DNA of 64,000 nucleotides from contig CM038052.1 in assembly GCA_021397845.1 (NCBI GenBank), forward strand, positions 48,382,949-48,446,948, in the 5' to 3' direction. Below are positions 22,815-34,141 of this stretch, one piece after another. Source of the DNA: Areca catechu (lineage: Eukaryota; Streptophyta; Magnoliopsida; Arecales; Arecaceae). The stretch's first letter is position 1; each line of letters starts with the position of its first letter. Made by a program: the position numbers and the translations under genes. Below the pieces are notes generated by a model, which saw only the letters and a list, made by a program, of their open reading frames with translations, had not been told where the DNA came from and made no database searches.

Positions 22815-24394
22815 CTATGCGGGGACAACTCTAGAAGATTGAGTAGAAGGAGGTGGAAGAGCCTCAGTGGGTGTGACGAACACAAGATCAGTAGAGATCG
22901 GCGTGTTGCTCAGATCAGCAGAAGGAATAACAGGAGTCTGTGGCTCTCGACTGACCATCTCATATCCATCTGCTCCACCGTCACTATCACTGTCACTGTC
23001 ATCACCAATAATATCAATCGCTCTATCATCACTCCTATCATCTCGGATACCACCACTGACTATATCATTGAGTCCATCCTGGCGATCATCATCATCATCT
23101 TCATCATGTGGGGCTGCAGGAGCTGCTGGAGGAAGAAGGGATCTAAGCAAATCCTCGATACGAGCAAATCTCGTCTCCATGGTGCGACGCAACTCAGTAT
23201 GCTCCATAGTAGTATGAGCTCTAAGGCCCTCAATCTCAATTCGCAACTGAGTCATCCTGACACCCAGACCAACTATCTCACTCCTCAGCTCAGAGAACTG
23301 CTACCTGGCATGCTCCTCGAAAGATACATCAGTAGTAGGCAGAGGAGTAGCATAAGGGATAGCTGCAGGTGTCACCGACTCTGTCTCTGATGCAGGTCCA
23401 ACATGGGGAGGTGTACCAATTGGCCCTGATGGCCTGGCCTTAGCCTCTCTCAGCTCATCCTCCTTGTCTGGCTCCTGACCAGACTCTCTACAAATCCAAC
23501 ATCCAGCAACCAGTCTATAACCCATACGGTGCAAGGATCTCTCATGATAGACATCCATGTGAAGTATCTCCTTGGAGGTCTCCCACTCCAAAGGAACTCT
23601 GTAAGCTCAGAAAAGATGAGTGAGAGCCATCCCGTATGGCAAGCAGTGTCTCCTCTATGTCACTGCGTCTCACATCTGAGCCAACATAAGTGATGGGAGG
23701 TCTATCTAAGTCCTCTGGGTCAAGCTCACCATAAGCATCAGCTCCCGCTCCATAATAAAATCAAACCTGCCAATCTTCGGGAGCAGAATTCATGTTGTGA
23801 TGTGATGGAGTAGGCATATCTCGACTGATAGCTAGTTCGTGGTGACCACTGTCACTCCGTGAACATCCTCTCTCTCTAGGATGCACCGAAAGGCCTCCTC
23901 ACGATCCTCAATAGAAAAGATACAAATTCCTCTATGTGGGATCTCCCATACCTGACTCAGAACCTCCTCAGACAATGGAATCTGCACACCTCTGACTGTA
24001 GTGCTCCACAGTAAACGATGACAATCCAGTCCTCCATAAAACTTTCGCACCAAATGAGGATAGTACCTCTCCTACATGGTACAGAAGGATACTAACCCAG
24101 CATCTGAAAGTGTCTGTCTGATCTGAAATGCTGCTGGTCGAAGAACTCAAGATCTATCTATCTGCCGGCTACCACTGCCTTCCCTATCATCCTTTCTACA
24201 GGGGATGAAATAGGGGCAGCTGAACTACCAGTCTGTACACTATCAAGCCTGGCCTTCAATCTCCTCTCTACTGAACTCTGTCCAACCATCCTCATCACTG
24301 CCAATCTCTTCCTAGGACCCATGTCATCAGGCTGAGGGAACAAAGGGAAGGAAGAAAAAGGGTAAACATAATGAATAGGGATCGGTCTAAACAA
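22815..24394 (-). pseudogene. Third (env-like position) ORF of TE5, degenerate
   Basis: Fragments lie in order on the minus strand: 24394-24158, 24150-23832, about 23820-23600, 23591-23301 and 23255-22815. They include IDLEFFDQQHF, VRYGRSHIE, RFDFIMERELMLM, HCLPYGMAL and DVYHERSLHRMGYR. These resemble the putative plant transposon-protein domain found downstream of pol in SIRE-type copia elements. The C-terminal fragment (22815-23255) has a short heptad-like stretch with repeated RTMETRFARIEDLL words and then an Asp-rich tract. No signal peptide or membrane span is evident, so nothing supports a working envelope. Many stops are present, some replacing Trp or Gln codons. Confidence 0.75.
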
Positions 24395-25404
24395 GTCAAG
24401 AATAGTGGTTCGGCCAAGGATGAGACTGAAAGAGAGGGAAAATAGGTTTAGGTTTGCTTTACAAAGATACTAGTTTAAGGAAAAATAACTAGGGTTTGTT
24501 TTAAAATAGGAATGAAATCAAATAGACTTTACGTTTGGGATTAACAGCAAAACACGAAATCGGAGGATAAAAAATTTAGGAAAATAGTTGTAACTGTGAA
24601 ATCGAACACTGCCAAATGAAATTAAGATTTTAATTGGTAGAAAATCGATTTAAGTAGGGAAAAAATATCAAATGGGTGGTTTGATCTAAAAATTCAATCC
24701 AATAGTAGAATCAAGTAAAATAAGGGGCAAAAAGAAGCATACGTTGTAAAATCAAAAACATAAACTATCTAAATGAGAGAAAACCAAGAAACCCTAACCC
24801 AAATCCACAAAAAAATGGGGTTTTCGGCCAAAAACATTCAATGCAATAGTGAAAGGGTGAAAATGGATGTTCACAATGGGGAACCGGTCCAAAAACGAGA
24901 AGAAACCCAAGTAAAACATGGATAAGGTGATTTCCCATCGATTGGAAAGCCTAAAACAATCCAAAACCATGAAAAACTGGATTTAAATGAGATAAAATGA
25001 ATGAAATTGAGGAAATCAAGGGTTTACGGTTTGAATGTGAGAGAGGAGGGAGAGAAATACCTTGATTTGATGAGGTAACAGGGGAAAATGACTGTTCCGG
25101 ATGTTAGAGGAGAGAAGGGGACCACTACGGCACTAGGAAAAAGGGGGGAAATAAAACACAAAAAGGTTCTGTTATGCCCTAAAAACCTGAAATTTCCATG
25201 AGTGTCAACACTTCAAATTTCTCAAGTGTCGATACTTGGTCAGGTGTCGACACTTCGCAAAATCCAAGTGTCGACACTTGGCCAAGAAATTTCCATGAAA
25301 AAAATCAAAAGAATTTTCAAAAAATCAAGGAATGTTTTAAAAGGTTTTGGAACTCAATAAAAGTGATTTTGGGCAAAAAATAAATTAGATATGATGGAAA
25401 TTAA
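24395..25404 (-). other. Spacer between RNase H and third ORF of TE5
   Basis: This 1-kb AT-rich interval has no credible ORF. At 25198-25281 it carries four more copies of the GTGTCGACAC word found in the LTRs, one of them a perfect 16-bp palindrome at 25265-25280. Confidence 0.6.
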
Positions 25405-26164
25405 GAGAGTTCTAAGAGAATGGATCAATGACACCTAACTCTCTTCTAATCATACAAAATCTCTCTTCACTCAAGGGTTTGGTAAACACATCAGCTAGTT
25501 GATCATTAGTACACACAAATTCAAGGATTACATTAGAGTTTTGTACATGATCTCTTATGAAATGATGTCTTATTTCAATATGTTTACTTCTTGAATGTTA
25601 CACAAGATTCTTAATTAGATTGATTGCACTAGTATTGTCACATCTTATGGATGTCTTAATTAGTTTAATGCCAAAATCTTCGAGTTGTTGTTTGATCCAT
25701 AGGATTTGAGCACAACAGCTTCCAGCTGCTATATATTCGGCTTCCGTCATAGATAGAGCAACAGAATTCTATTTCTTGCTACTCCATGAGATCAAATTAA
25801 CTTCAAGAAACTAACAGGTTCCACTAGTACTTTTACGATCAAGTTTACACCCAACAAAGTTAGCATCAGAATAAGCAATTAATTCAAATGAAGAATCTCT
25901 AGAGTACCAAAGACCAATATCAATTGTGCTAGATAGATATCTAAGTATGCGTTTAACAGCCAAAAGATGAGACTCTTTAAGGGCAGACTGATATCTTGCA
26001 CACATACAAATACTAAACATAATATCTGGCCTACTAGCAGTTAGATATAGCAATAAGCCTATCATTCCTTTATAAAGCTTTTGGTAAACAGATTTACCTA
26101 ATTCGTCTTTGTCAAGTTTATAAGAGGAGCTCATTGGTATACCTATATGCTTGGTGTTCTCCAT
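25405..26164 (-). pseudogene. TE5 RT end and RNase H, broken
   Basis: The frame 26164-25811 ends the RT (KLYKGMIGLLLYLTASRPDI) and starts RNase H (AYSDANFVGCKLDRKSTSGTC). It continues past TAG at 25811-25813 with SWSSKK, another TAG at 25769-25771, then SVALSMTEAEYIAAGSCCAQ, the HSRSKHIEIRHHFIRDH block and ADVFTKPL near 25440. Copia RNase H residues Asp, Glu and Asp are visible. The breaks sit where Gln is normal in this family. Confidence 0.85.
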
Positions 26165-26944
26165 CCCAAACTTTTTTAGTATTTCCTTTGTGTACTTAGC
26201 TTTGTTGATAAATATTTCCTCTTTGGTTTGCTTTATCTAAAGTCCGAGGAAGAAGTTAAGTTCTCCCATCATGCTCATCTCGAACTCACCCTACATTAAC
26301 TTTGTAAACTCTTGATAAAGAGATTCGTTAGTAGCACCGAATATAATATTATCCATATACACTTGTACTACTAAGAGATCTTCATTCTTCTTTTTCAAAA
26401 ACAAAGTAGTATCTACATTACCTCTAGTAAAATCATTTTGGAGCAAGAAAGAACTTAAACGATCATACCAAGCTCTTGGAGCTTGTTTCAAACCATACAA
26501 AACTTTATGAAGTTTGAAAACATGGTTTGGAAATTCATGATTTTCAAAATTGAGAGGTTGTTCAACATAAACTTCTTTTTCGATAAAACCATTCAAAAAG
26601 GCACTTTTGACATCCATTTGAAATAATTTAAAATCTATAAAACAAACAAAAACCAACAATAGCCTAATTGCCTCAAGTCTGGCCACAGGAGCAAAGGTTT
26701 CATCAAAATCAATCCCTTCCTCCTGATTGTATCCTTTGACAACTAGTCTCGCTTTATTTCTTGTAATAATTTTATTTTCATCAAGTTTGTTTCTAAAAAC
26801 CTATTTTATGCTAATAATTGAAGCATTTAAAGGTCTATCTACTAAAGTCCAAACATTATTTTTTTAAAATTGATTAAGTTCATCTTACATAGCATTAATC
26901 CAATTACAATCATTTTCAACTTCTTCAATAGTTTTAGGTTCTAT
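26165..26944 (-). pseudogene. TE5 reverse transcriptase, broken and with an altered active site
   Basis: From right to left it contains NKARLVVKGYNQEEGIDFDE (near 26750), FQMDVKSAFLNG with the motif A Asp, YGLKQAPRAWYDRL, and VQVYMDNIIFG. The catalytic YVDD of copia RTs reads YMDN here: the second Asp is Asn (26348-26350). TAG codons at 26291-26293 and 26237-26239 interrupt the frame, and further stops lie near 26866 and 26888. An active product from this copy is very unlikely. Confidence 0.85.
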
Positions 26945-28137
26945 TTAAGATACAAATGCTAAATAATCACAAACATTTCTAAGAGATGATTGAGTACTTA
27001 TACCTTTAGATGGATCACCAATGATAAGTTCTTTAGGATGCCCATGAGCATACCTCCATTCTTTAGGTAGAGGATCAGGTAATGATGCATTTTCATTTTC
27101 TTGATCTTGTTCTCTTTCAATGTTTTGATCATCTTCTTGTTCCTTGGTAGGCTCTTCATTGTTGTTCACATCTTCAGTTCTTTTGGTACCTGTTTCATCA
27201 CAAAGCACATCTTCTTTTCTAGAAGATTTCTGGTCAGATTCATCAAATACAACATGTATGGATTCTTCAACAATAAGTATTCTTCTGTTGAAGACTCTGT
27301 ATGCCTTGCTAGATGTAGAGTAGCCTAGAAAGACACCCTTATCTAACTTGGCATCAAATTTGCTTAAATTGTCTTTACCATTATTTAAGATGAAACAACG
27401 GCTTCCAAAAATTCAAAAATATATGATTGAAGGTTTTCTACCCTTCCAAAGCTCATAAGAAGTTTTCTTTAAAATCGGTCAGATTAAAACACGGTTCAAA
27501 ACATAGCATGAAGTGTTTATGGCTTCCATCCAAAAATATCTATGTAGGTCATTTTTGCAAAGCATGGTGCATGCCATTTCTTCAAGAGTTCTATTTTTTC
27601 TTTCTACCACCCCATTTTGTTGAGGTATCCTATGTGCTAAAAAATTATGATGAACGTCATTTTCAATACAAAATTTGTCAAAATCAGAATTTTCAAATTC
27701 GGTTCCATGATCACTTCTCAAAGAAATAATTGAAACACCTTTTTTATTTGAAACTCTTTTATGAAATCTAATGAATGCAGAAAATGTTTCATCTTTATGT
27801 GCTAAAAACATGATCCATGTAAAATATGAGAAATCGTCTACAATAACTAGACTGTACTTCTTACCTCCCAAACTAGATATTCTAGTTGGCCCAAAGAGGT
27901 CCATATAAAGCAACTCTAAGGGTCTAGATGTAGAGACTACTCCTTTTGGTTTAAAAGATAATTTGGTTCGTTTTCCAAGTTGGCAAGCACTACAAATCTT
28001 GTCTTTTTCAAAACTAAGTTTCGTAAATCTTTTATCAAATTCTTTTTGCTAAGTTTTGAAATCAAATACATACTTGCATGTCCCAGTCTACAATGCCAAA
28101 GCCAACTAGTTTCATTGATCTTGGCTTCCATTGCCAC
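26945..28137 (-). pseudogene. TE5 GAG-pre-integrase and integrase, broken
   Basis: The 28137-27937 frame has the WLWHCRLGHASM block that precedes copia integrases. The 27913-27479 frame has the integrase core: MDLFGP with the first Asp, LRSDHGTEF with the second, and NGVVERKNRTL with the Glu. Downstream come ELWKGRKPS (in another frame near 27450) and an acidic Glu/Asp-rich linker (27208-26945) ending in a stop at 26945-26947. Frame changes separate the pieces. Confidence 0.87.
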
Positions 28138-28143
28138 TACGCA

Positions 28144-28533
28144 TTAACCATTTTGAACAGGAAGATCATCAAGATCAACCATATAAATATTGCCATGCCT
28201 ATGATTAATGGACTTGATGCCATTGTCATCTAGACTAGAAACAATGCACATAGAAGATTCAAAAACAACTTTGAAATTCTTGTCACAAAATTGATTAATG
28301 CTAAGTAAATTGTGTTTCAAACCATCAACATACAATACATTATCAATGTAAGTATAAGGGGTGATATGGACTTTACCAATTCCAACAATCTTGCCCTTTC
28401 CATTATCACCAAATGTTACATTACCACCATTCTGATATACAAGCGATGAGAACTGCTCCACATCTCCGGTCATGTATCTTGAATAACCGCTATCGAGGTA
28501 CCACATTCTTCTTTTATTGGTTGCAAGGCACAC
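28144..28533 (-). pseudogene. TE5 protease region
   Basis: This 129-residue frame starts near the retropepsin motif WYLDSG (family usual WYLDSGCSRHMTG, here with two replacements), continues with NVTFGDNGKGKIVGIG and GLKHNLLSINQFCD, and ends with NG and a stop. It belongs between gag and the GAG-pre-integrase block. Confidence 0.85.
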
Positions 28534-28544
28534 CTGTAATAAAA

Positions 28545-29320
28545 TTAGGTTGAGACTTTAGGTACCCAAGTCATCTTGGATCCTTTCAGGTTAGTGGTAA
28601 TGGTTCCTTTTGGAACCCAAACCTTCTTAACATTGCTAAATTTCCTTTTATTATACAAGTAAGATTTATGTCTTATAATGCTACAAGTATAACAAGTAAT
28701 AGATGATGATGCAGGCACAAAAAAATTCTTGAAAAATTTTTGTTTTTTCTTAGTTTTGAAACCTAAACCGGCTTTATCAAAAACAACCCTTTGATTATTC
28801 AAAAGCATGTTCAATTTTTCAGAACTGTATTTAAATTTTTCAACAAATGGTTTTAACTTTTCAAGTTCTTCTTTGTACTTTTTGTTTTCTTTCAAAATCT
28901 CATTATTTTGTTTTGAAAAGTTTTCATTTGATACAGAAGAGTTTTTCTTTTTCAAAGCTTCCTTTTCTTTTTCAAGGAGAATAATTTTATCATTTAGCTT
29001 TTTATTTTGAAGAAGCAAGTAATCATTCTCAGTTGAAAACTTGTCATTTGCTTTAACTAAATCGAAATTTTGTCTTTTTAGTTCTTTATGCTTTGTTTTT
29101 AGTTTTTGAGATTCAATAACTAATTTGTCAAAAACTTCATGCAACTCATCAAAAGTAAACTCATTTTTAGTTTCAGAAAATACCTCATCATTATCAGCTA
29201 TCAAACAGAAGTTTGCAACTTCTTGCTGTTCTTCCTCAGAATTGGAGTCCTCGCTGTCACTCCAAGTTGCCATCATGGCCTTCTTTCTTAGTCTTCTTCT
29301 GCTCTTCTTAAGTAGAGGCA
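28545..29320 (-). pseudogene. TE5 gag C-terminal coiled-coil region
   Basis: This frame codes a Glu/Asp/Ser-rich start (WSDSEDSNSEEEQQE) and then a long Lys/Glu-rich helix of about 120 residues with Leu at heptad spacing (for example KLKTKHKELKRQNFDL). It ends with CYTCSIIRHKSYLYN, a damaged zinc-knuckle-like stretch. SIRE-type gag proteins have such an extension. The join to the first gag part needs a one-base frame change between about 29306 and 29330. Confidence 0.8.
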
Positions 29321-30129
29321 GTCCATTTTGAAGTGGCCCAGTTTCTTGCATTCAAAGCATGTGGGCTGCTCCTCTTTCTCCTTCTCCTTCTCTTTGCTAG
29401 GCTCTCCTTTTAGAGATTTCTTCTTTAAGTTATACTTCTTCTTTCTCATGAACCTCCTAAGTTTTCTAGCCATGAGAGCCGTCTCATCTTCTTCATCTTC
29501 TTCTTCGAAGTCTTCACTTGAGTCATCTTTATTTGTTGACTTGAAAGCGATCACTTTCTTCTTCTTGTTAACATCCACATTCTTTTGCTTCAATGAAAGC
29601 TCATATGTCTTCAATGAGCCCAACAATTGCTCAAGTGGAAGAGTGTTGACATCCTTGCCTTCTTCTATAGCAGTTACCTTGGCATCCCATGAAACTAGAA
29701 GAGACCTGAGAAGTTTGTTTACAAGTTCACTATTAGATATAATCTTTCCTAAGCTTCTCATGCTATTCATAATATTTGTGAACCTAGTATACATCTCACT
29801 TATAGATTCAGTAGGTTCCATTTTGAACATTTCATATGTGTGAATGAGCATGTTAACTTTAGTTGTTTTCACTTGGTGTGTACCCTCATGGGTAACCTCA
29901 AGTATATCCCATATTGCTTTAGCGAAAATACAGTTAGAGATTCTATTGAATTCACTCGGATCCAATGAGCAAAACAATAGATTCATAGCATTAGCATTAA
30001 GCTCTATTTGCTTAATGTCATTCTCATCCCAATCATCTTCCATTTTTTGAGTGAGAATGCCATTAACCAACATAGTAGGCTGATGAGGACCTGTGATGAT
30101 TGTCCTCCAAAGATTATAATTAATGGCTT
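29306..30129 (-). pseudogene. TE5 gag, main part
   Basis: This frame resumes at QAINYNLWRTII right of TE7 in element order. It holds a UBN2-type gag domain (for example IWDILEVTHEGTHQVKTTKV and LLRSLLVSWDAKVTAIEEG), an acidic tract, a Lys-rich tract and the zinc knuckle CFECKKLGHFKMDC. The start of the protein is at 32616-32510, separated by the TE7 insertion. Confidence 0.9.
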
Positions 30130-30134
30130 GTATG

Positions 30135-32504
30135 TGTTGGGAATTGTGTCCCAAACCCAATCGCCTGGGTTGTAGGCGGTTGTGCTGAGTATTGTATTCA
30201 TTTTATGAATTAATAAAATTAATGTTTGGCAGCTCATCACATATTGAATTTTCCTAAAAATGAACTCTTTCCATGTGATGAAGTCCTTAGGGCTACACTA
30301 TTTTCGATACAGAGAGGATGTATCGACTGGTCCTTAAACCCTGTTCACAACCAAAGGATATATTGTACTGGACGGCAATATATCAGTATAGGTTGTTGCA
30401 GTTCACATCGTTTGGTTGTCCTCTTGACCAAATGAGTGTGGTGACACTGATGTGATCTGCAAGTGGGATATATGATATCTCATTGAACGTGACTCCATGA
30501 AACCCCTTTATGCCAAAGGGATACTCACGATAGGATATGGGTATATGTGTCCCTCTGACCTGAGGTCATCACGGTAGCTTGCAAGCAACTCCCTGTGCTT
30601 TGGTACCGGACTACCCGGATTTTTAATCCGGTGATAGAAGGTTTTTGGGTACAAGCAAGTACTTGTGGAGCAGTGATGGACCAAGATGGAATTGACCTGT
30701 CCGAACAGTTTGGATTGAATGTCTCGCTGTATCTCAATTTAGCAAATCCTCGACCGGGGTATCCCTAGTGAAGAGTCACTGGGCTTGCAAGATTGAGACA
30801 CGTTGTTGACTGACTCAGTCTGGGTTGGCAGCCCAATATCAGTCATCCTAAGCATTAGAGGTCAAAGGGATGAATTATACAGTAACCATATGCCAGAGGT
30901 TCAATAGTATGCTCCCGCATCTTCGACCTATCCGGACGCTGGGACCCATTGCTAGATGGTTTCCAGTGCTGGTACTGGAATTGTTCCAGTGCTACCGTTT
31001 AGGTTCGAACCTATGAGGTCACATGCCATAGAGGATAACTCTCTGATCCGGATACCGATTACGATTGGAAATCGTCTCGATTTTATGGTTACGGTATTTT
31101 TGAGCACTCTTTTCCCGGTCCTGTCCTTGTTTGCGTCAACCAAAAATTATTCCGGGCTGCCAGGTCTGTGCCAGGATTTTTCTGAATCAATTTTGAACTG
31201 ATTCGGAGCTAAATTCGGCCTTCAATTAGTTGTGAACCAATTGAACTAAATTTTTTGGGCTTGAACCGGTTCAATTTGTTTGAACCATTAGGTTTAATGG
31301 GATTTGTTTGAACCATTGGTTTTAATAGGATTGAACCAGGTTTTTTGAACCATTGTTTTTTTCCTCCTTTGACCGGTTTACACGGTCTTTCTTCACGCTG
31401 ATGAATTCCATGCATCGGAAGCCATTCGGCGTCTTTTCATCTCCCTCCACCCCATAGCCTTAAACCCATTTAATTAGTCCTAATGGCTGGTTTAATGATG
31501 GTTAAGCCACTGACGTCTTTTGGCCTCCCAGGAGTTTCATTTGCTCCTTGTTGCTGCTTCTTTTTTAAATTCCCTGCTGTCCCCTGGTTTTTTAGAGCTG
31601 AATGAGACGTCACCTGTGAGAAGAAAAAAGGCTGTGAGAGTTCTTTTTGCTGGCAGAATTTCTTTCCCTTTCCACCGGTAAAATTGAGGGCTGGGTTTTT
31701 GGTGAGTGGAAGGAAGAGAAATCAAGCCTTTATCCCTGTTTTCTGGTGCTCAAATTTGAAGGATGATGAACTCTGTTTTGCTGAAAAACAAGTTCTGAAA
31801 TTCTGTTTCCTCCCTTCTTCCCTCCCACCGTTCCATGTCTTCCGGCGACTAGCATCGACCGAGAGACGGATCAGAGCTAGCCCCCGGCGTGTTTCCCCTC
31901 TTAAGAGTGTTCAACCGAGCACTTGGAAGCCGGATCGACCTCCTTGCAGCTGTTTTTATGCTCTGTTTTTCAGGTTGTAGGTTTTGCAGGCTGCTAAGTT
32001 TCTGGTGCTGTTTTTGGTTGAAAGGAAGGGGACCAAAACCTTGAATCATCTACTCCCCTTTGAAGGAAGATCAACCATCTTGTTCCCTACATTTTGGTGT
32101 TGGAAGAAAGATCAAACGTTGCCAGATTTTCCTCTGTTCTGCAGCAATTTTTGGTGGAAAGAACAGCAACCTGTCAACGTGCTGAAAGTGGAAGACAACA
32201 GGAATAAATTTATTCCTGTTATCCCAGCTATTTCAGAACTATACCAGATTTATTCCACACGGGAATAAGGTATGGGTTTAGTTTTAAATTCATGCATGAA
32301 TAGATCTATGGATTTAAAATATTTTATAAACATTACATGCCCATATTATAACATGTTTTAGTCTGTACATGCTTCCAGATTGTGTTAGATCTTGCGTGGA
32401 GCATGTTTTCCACTGTGCATTTTAAAATTGTTTTAAAATACTTACCTGCTCCCTGATGTTGCATGCTTAGGGTAGGCACCTGCAAATGAACCTTTTAACT
32501 TTCA
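30135..32504 (+). mobile_element. TE7: solo LTR of the TE6 family inside TE5 gag
   Basis: This 2370-bp LTR is flanked by GTATG (30130-30134 and 32505-32509). It starts TGTTGGGAATTGTGTCCC and ends CTTTCA; it is homologous along its length to the TE6 LTRs but more diverged. Its orientation is opposite to TE5. Removing it rejoins TE5 gag in frame. The internal region was lost by LTR-LTR recombination. Confidence 0.93.
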
Positions 32505-32509
32505 GTATG

Positions 32510-32616
32510 AATATGCGCATGCGAGTCTTCCAATATGTATAATTTGTGCCATTAAATAGTGGGAGACGGTTTGAAGCTTGACCTTCAACAACACTCATTC
32601 CTATTGGGGCTACCAT
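32510..32616 (-). pseudogene. TE5 gag, N-terminal piece
   Basis: ATG at 32616 starts MVAPIGMSVVEGQ and continues PLFNGTNYTYWKTRMRIFI before TE7. This is the usual start of SIRE-type gag (FNGTNY, W-K-RM). The piece is too short for an ORF search. It lies 37 bp from the primer site. Confidence 0.85.
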
Positions 32617-32653
32617 GATCTTTTACTCAAGAACCTTGGACATACAAGAGAGT

Positions 32654-32671
32654 ACCGGTGCTCTGATACCA
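32654..32671 (-). other. Primer binding site of TE5
   Basis: The minus strand reads TGGTATCAGAGCACCGGT, five bases after the 5' LTR. The first 12 bases match initiator tRNA-Met. Confidence 0.88.
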
Positions 32672-32676
32672 CTTAT

Positions 32677-34141
32677 TGCCCAGAGATGGAGCCCAAGAGG
32701 GGGGGTGAACTGGGTCTTTTAAAAATTAAAATAATTATGTGAAGGTCGTGTAGTGTTTGTGAATAATGCGCTTAAGTAAATGCAGTAGAAAACAATAAGT
32801 AAAGTGCAGGAATTAAAGTGCAAGTAGGAAAAAGGAGTTAATCACACACAAACACCAATATTTATAGTGGTTCGGTGTTCTCCAAATATCTATGTCCACT
32901 CCCCAAGCTTTCCTTGGAAATTTTTACTATAATCTCTTCAAAGATTATAGCCGACTTGTTTTCCAAGGCTCACAAGTCAAAATCTAAGTTGGTTTTGTCA
33001 CCTAGGCTCACCAACAAACCTTTATACTTGTTTTGTCTTTGGGCTCACAAGTCAATCCTAGTTGGTTTTGGCTCACCAACAACCTTAAAACCTACTTTCA
33101 AAAACCTTGAAGGCTAGGTCAAACAAAAGTAAATACAAAATACAAGAATTTAAACACAAACAAACTCTCTTCTTAGAGTAGATGAGAAATCTTTGAAGCT
33201 CTTGAATGATTGCTTGATGTTACTTGACTTAAAATCTTCTCAAGAACACTTTTGGAAAGATGAAATGAAAGGAATGTAGGCTTTTTTAGTAGAATCTCTC
33301 CTTTCTAGCTTTTGAAAGTGGAGTTCTTGAAGAAGGGCTTTAACTCTTGGATATTTCTTTGCTTTCCTCTTTTCTCTTGCTTCATAAGTAAGTTTGGTGA
33401 AGCTTAAATACATGAGAAATATTCAAAAAATCATTTTAGATCGTTAGAGATCAAGAACTAGCCATTAAGAGCTAAAAACAATAAATTCAGGCTGTCAAAA
33501 AATAGTTCCATTAAGGCTGTCAGAATCCGAGTGTCGATACTTGGCTGTTAGGTGTCGACACTTGGCTATCAGATGTCGATACTTAGCTTCCAGGTGTCGA
33601 CACTTGAACTTTCAAGTGTCGACACTTGACTCACAAGTGTCGACACTTGACACAAAAATTTCTCCATGGCCAAGTTCTGGATTTTCAAAAAGTCTCATGC
33701 CTTGAGTCGACACTTGGGAACTTAAGTATCGACACTTAAGTTTCAGGTGTCGACACTTGAGTTCTGAGTGTCGACACTTGGCATGCCATGAAAAATTTCT
33801 ACGTGCCAAATGCTGAAGTATCGATACTTGGGCTGCCAGGTGTCGACACTTTGTTCTGCAATTTTCAGAAATAAATGCCAATCAAGCCAAAAACTTAAAG
33901 ATTGTTCATGAAACTTAAATGCAACATATATAAACAATAATTGAACTTATTTGTGCCCTTTTTGGATGGAAAAGACTCCTCAAATCATGAAAAATACTTT
34001 ATGCCAAAGCGTGCCATGATACTCTAACTTTGAGAATTTGAGGTGCTTGTTTCCTGAAAACTCACAACTAGAAATAATCATTAGTACAAAATATATACTC
34101 AACATTTTATTATTTATCAAAATCACTAGGTAGAGCCAACA
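32677..34141 (-). repeat. 5' LTR of TE5
   Basis: This 1465-bp LTR starts TGTTGGCTCTACC in element orientation and matches the interrupted 3' LTR. The TATA-like box of the 3' LTR (CATATATTTAAG) reads CATGTATTTAAG here, near 33405-33418. Confidence 0.92.
33527..33857. repeat. Palindrome cluster in the TE5 5' LTR
   Basis: About 12 words close to AAGTGTCGACACTTG occur in 330 bp. Perfect 16-bp palindromes lie at 33613-33628 and 33634-33649. The order matches the cluster in the other LTR. Confidence 0.85.

Larger units (their letters stand above)
10421..34141 (-). mobile_element. TE5: SIRE-type Ty1/copia element with a third ORF, interrupted by TE6 and TE7
   Basis: The LTRs are 10421-22108 (interrupted by TE6) and 32677-34141. 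Inside, on the minus strand, lie gag, a coiled-coil gag extension, protease, integrase, RT, RNase H and a separate downstream ORF. That order and the extra ORF with a putative plant transposon-protein domain are typical of the SIRE/Maximus lineage. A tRNA-iMet type primer site lies at 32654-32671 and a polypurine tract at 22109-22122. Coding parts carry many stops. No matching 5-bp duplication flanks it (AGTGT left, TGGAG right). Confidence 0.88.

Noticed and set aside
22815..24394. A retroviral-type envelope gene in TE5
   Set aside because: No signal peptide, membrane span or surface-protein features can be seen. It matches the plant transposon-protein ORF of SIRE-type elements instead.
28807..29843. 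Plus-strand ORFs rich in Phe and Ser opposite TE5 gag
   Set aside because: They are mirror images of Lys/Glu-rich codons in the real gag frame.
21520..33857. Repeated palindromes resembling a CRISPR array
   Set aside because: Spacing is irregular, the words are only 14-16 bp, no cas genes are present and the setting is a plant retrotransposon LTR.
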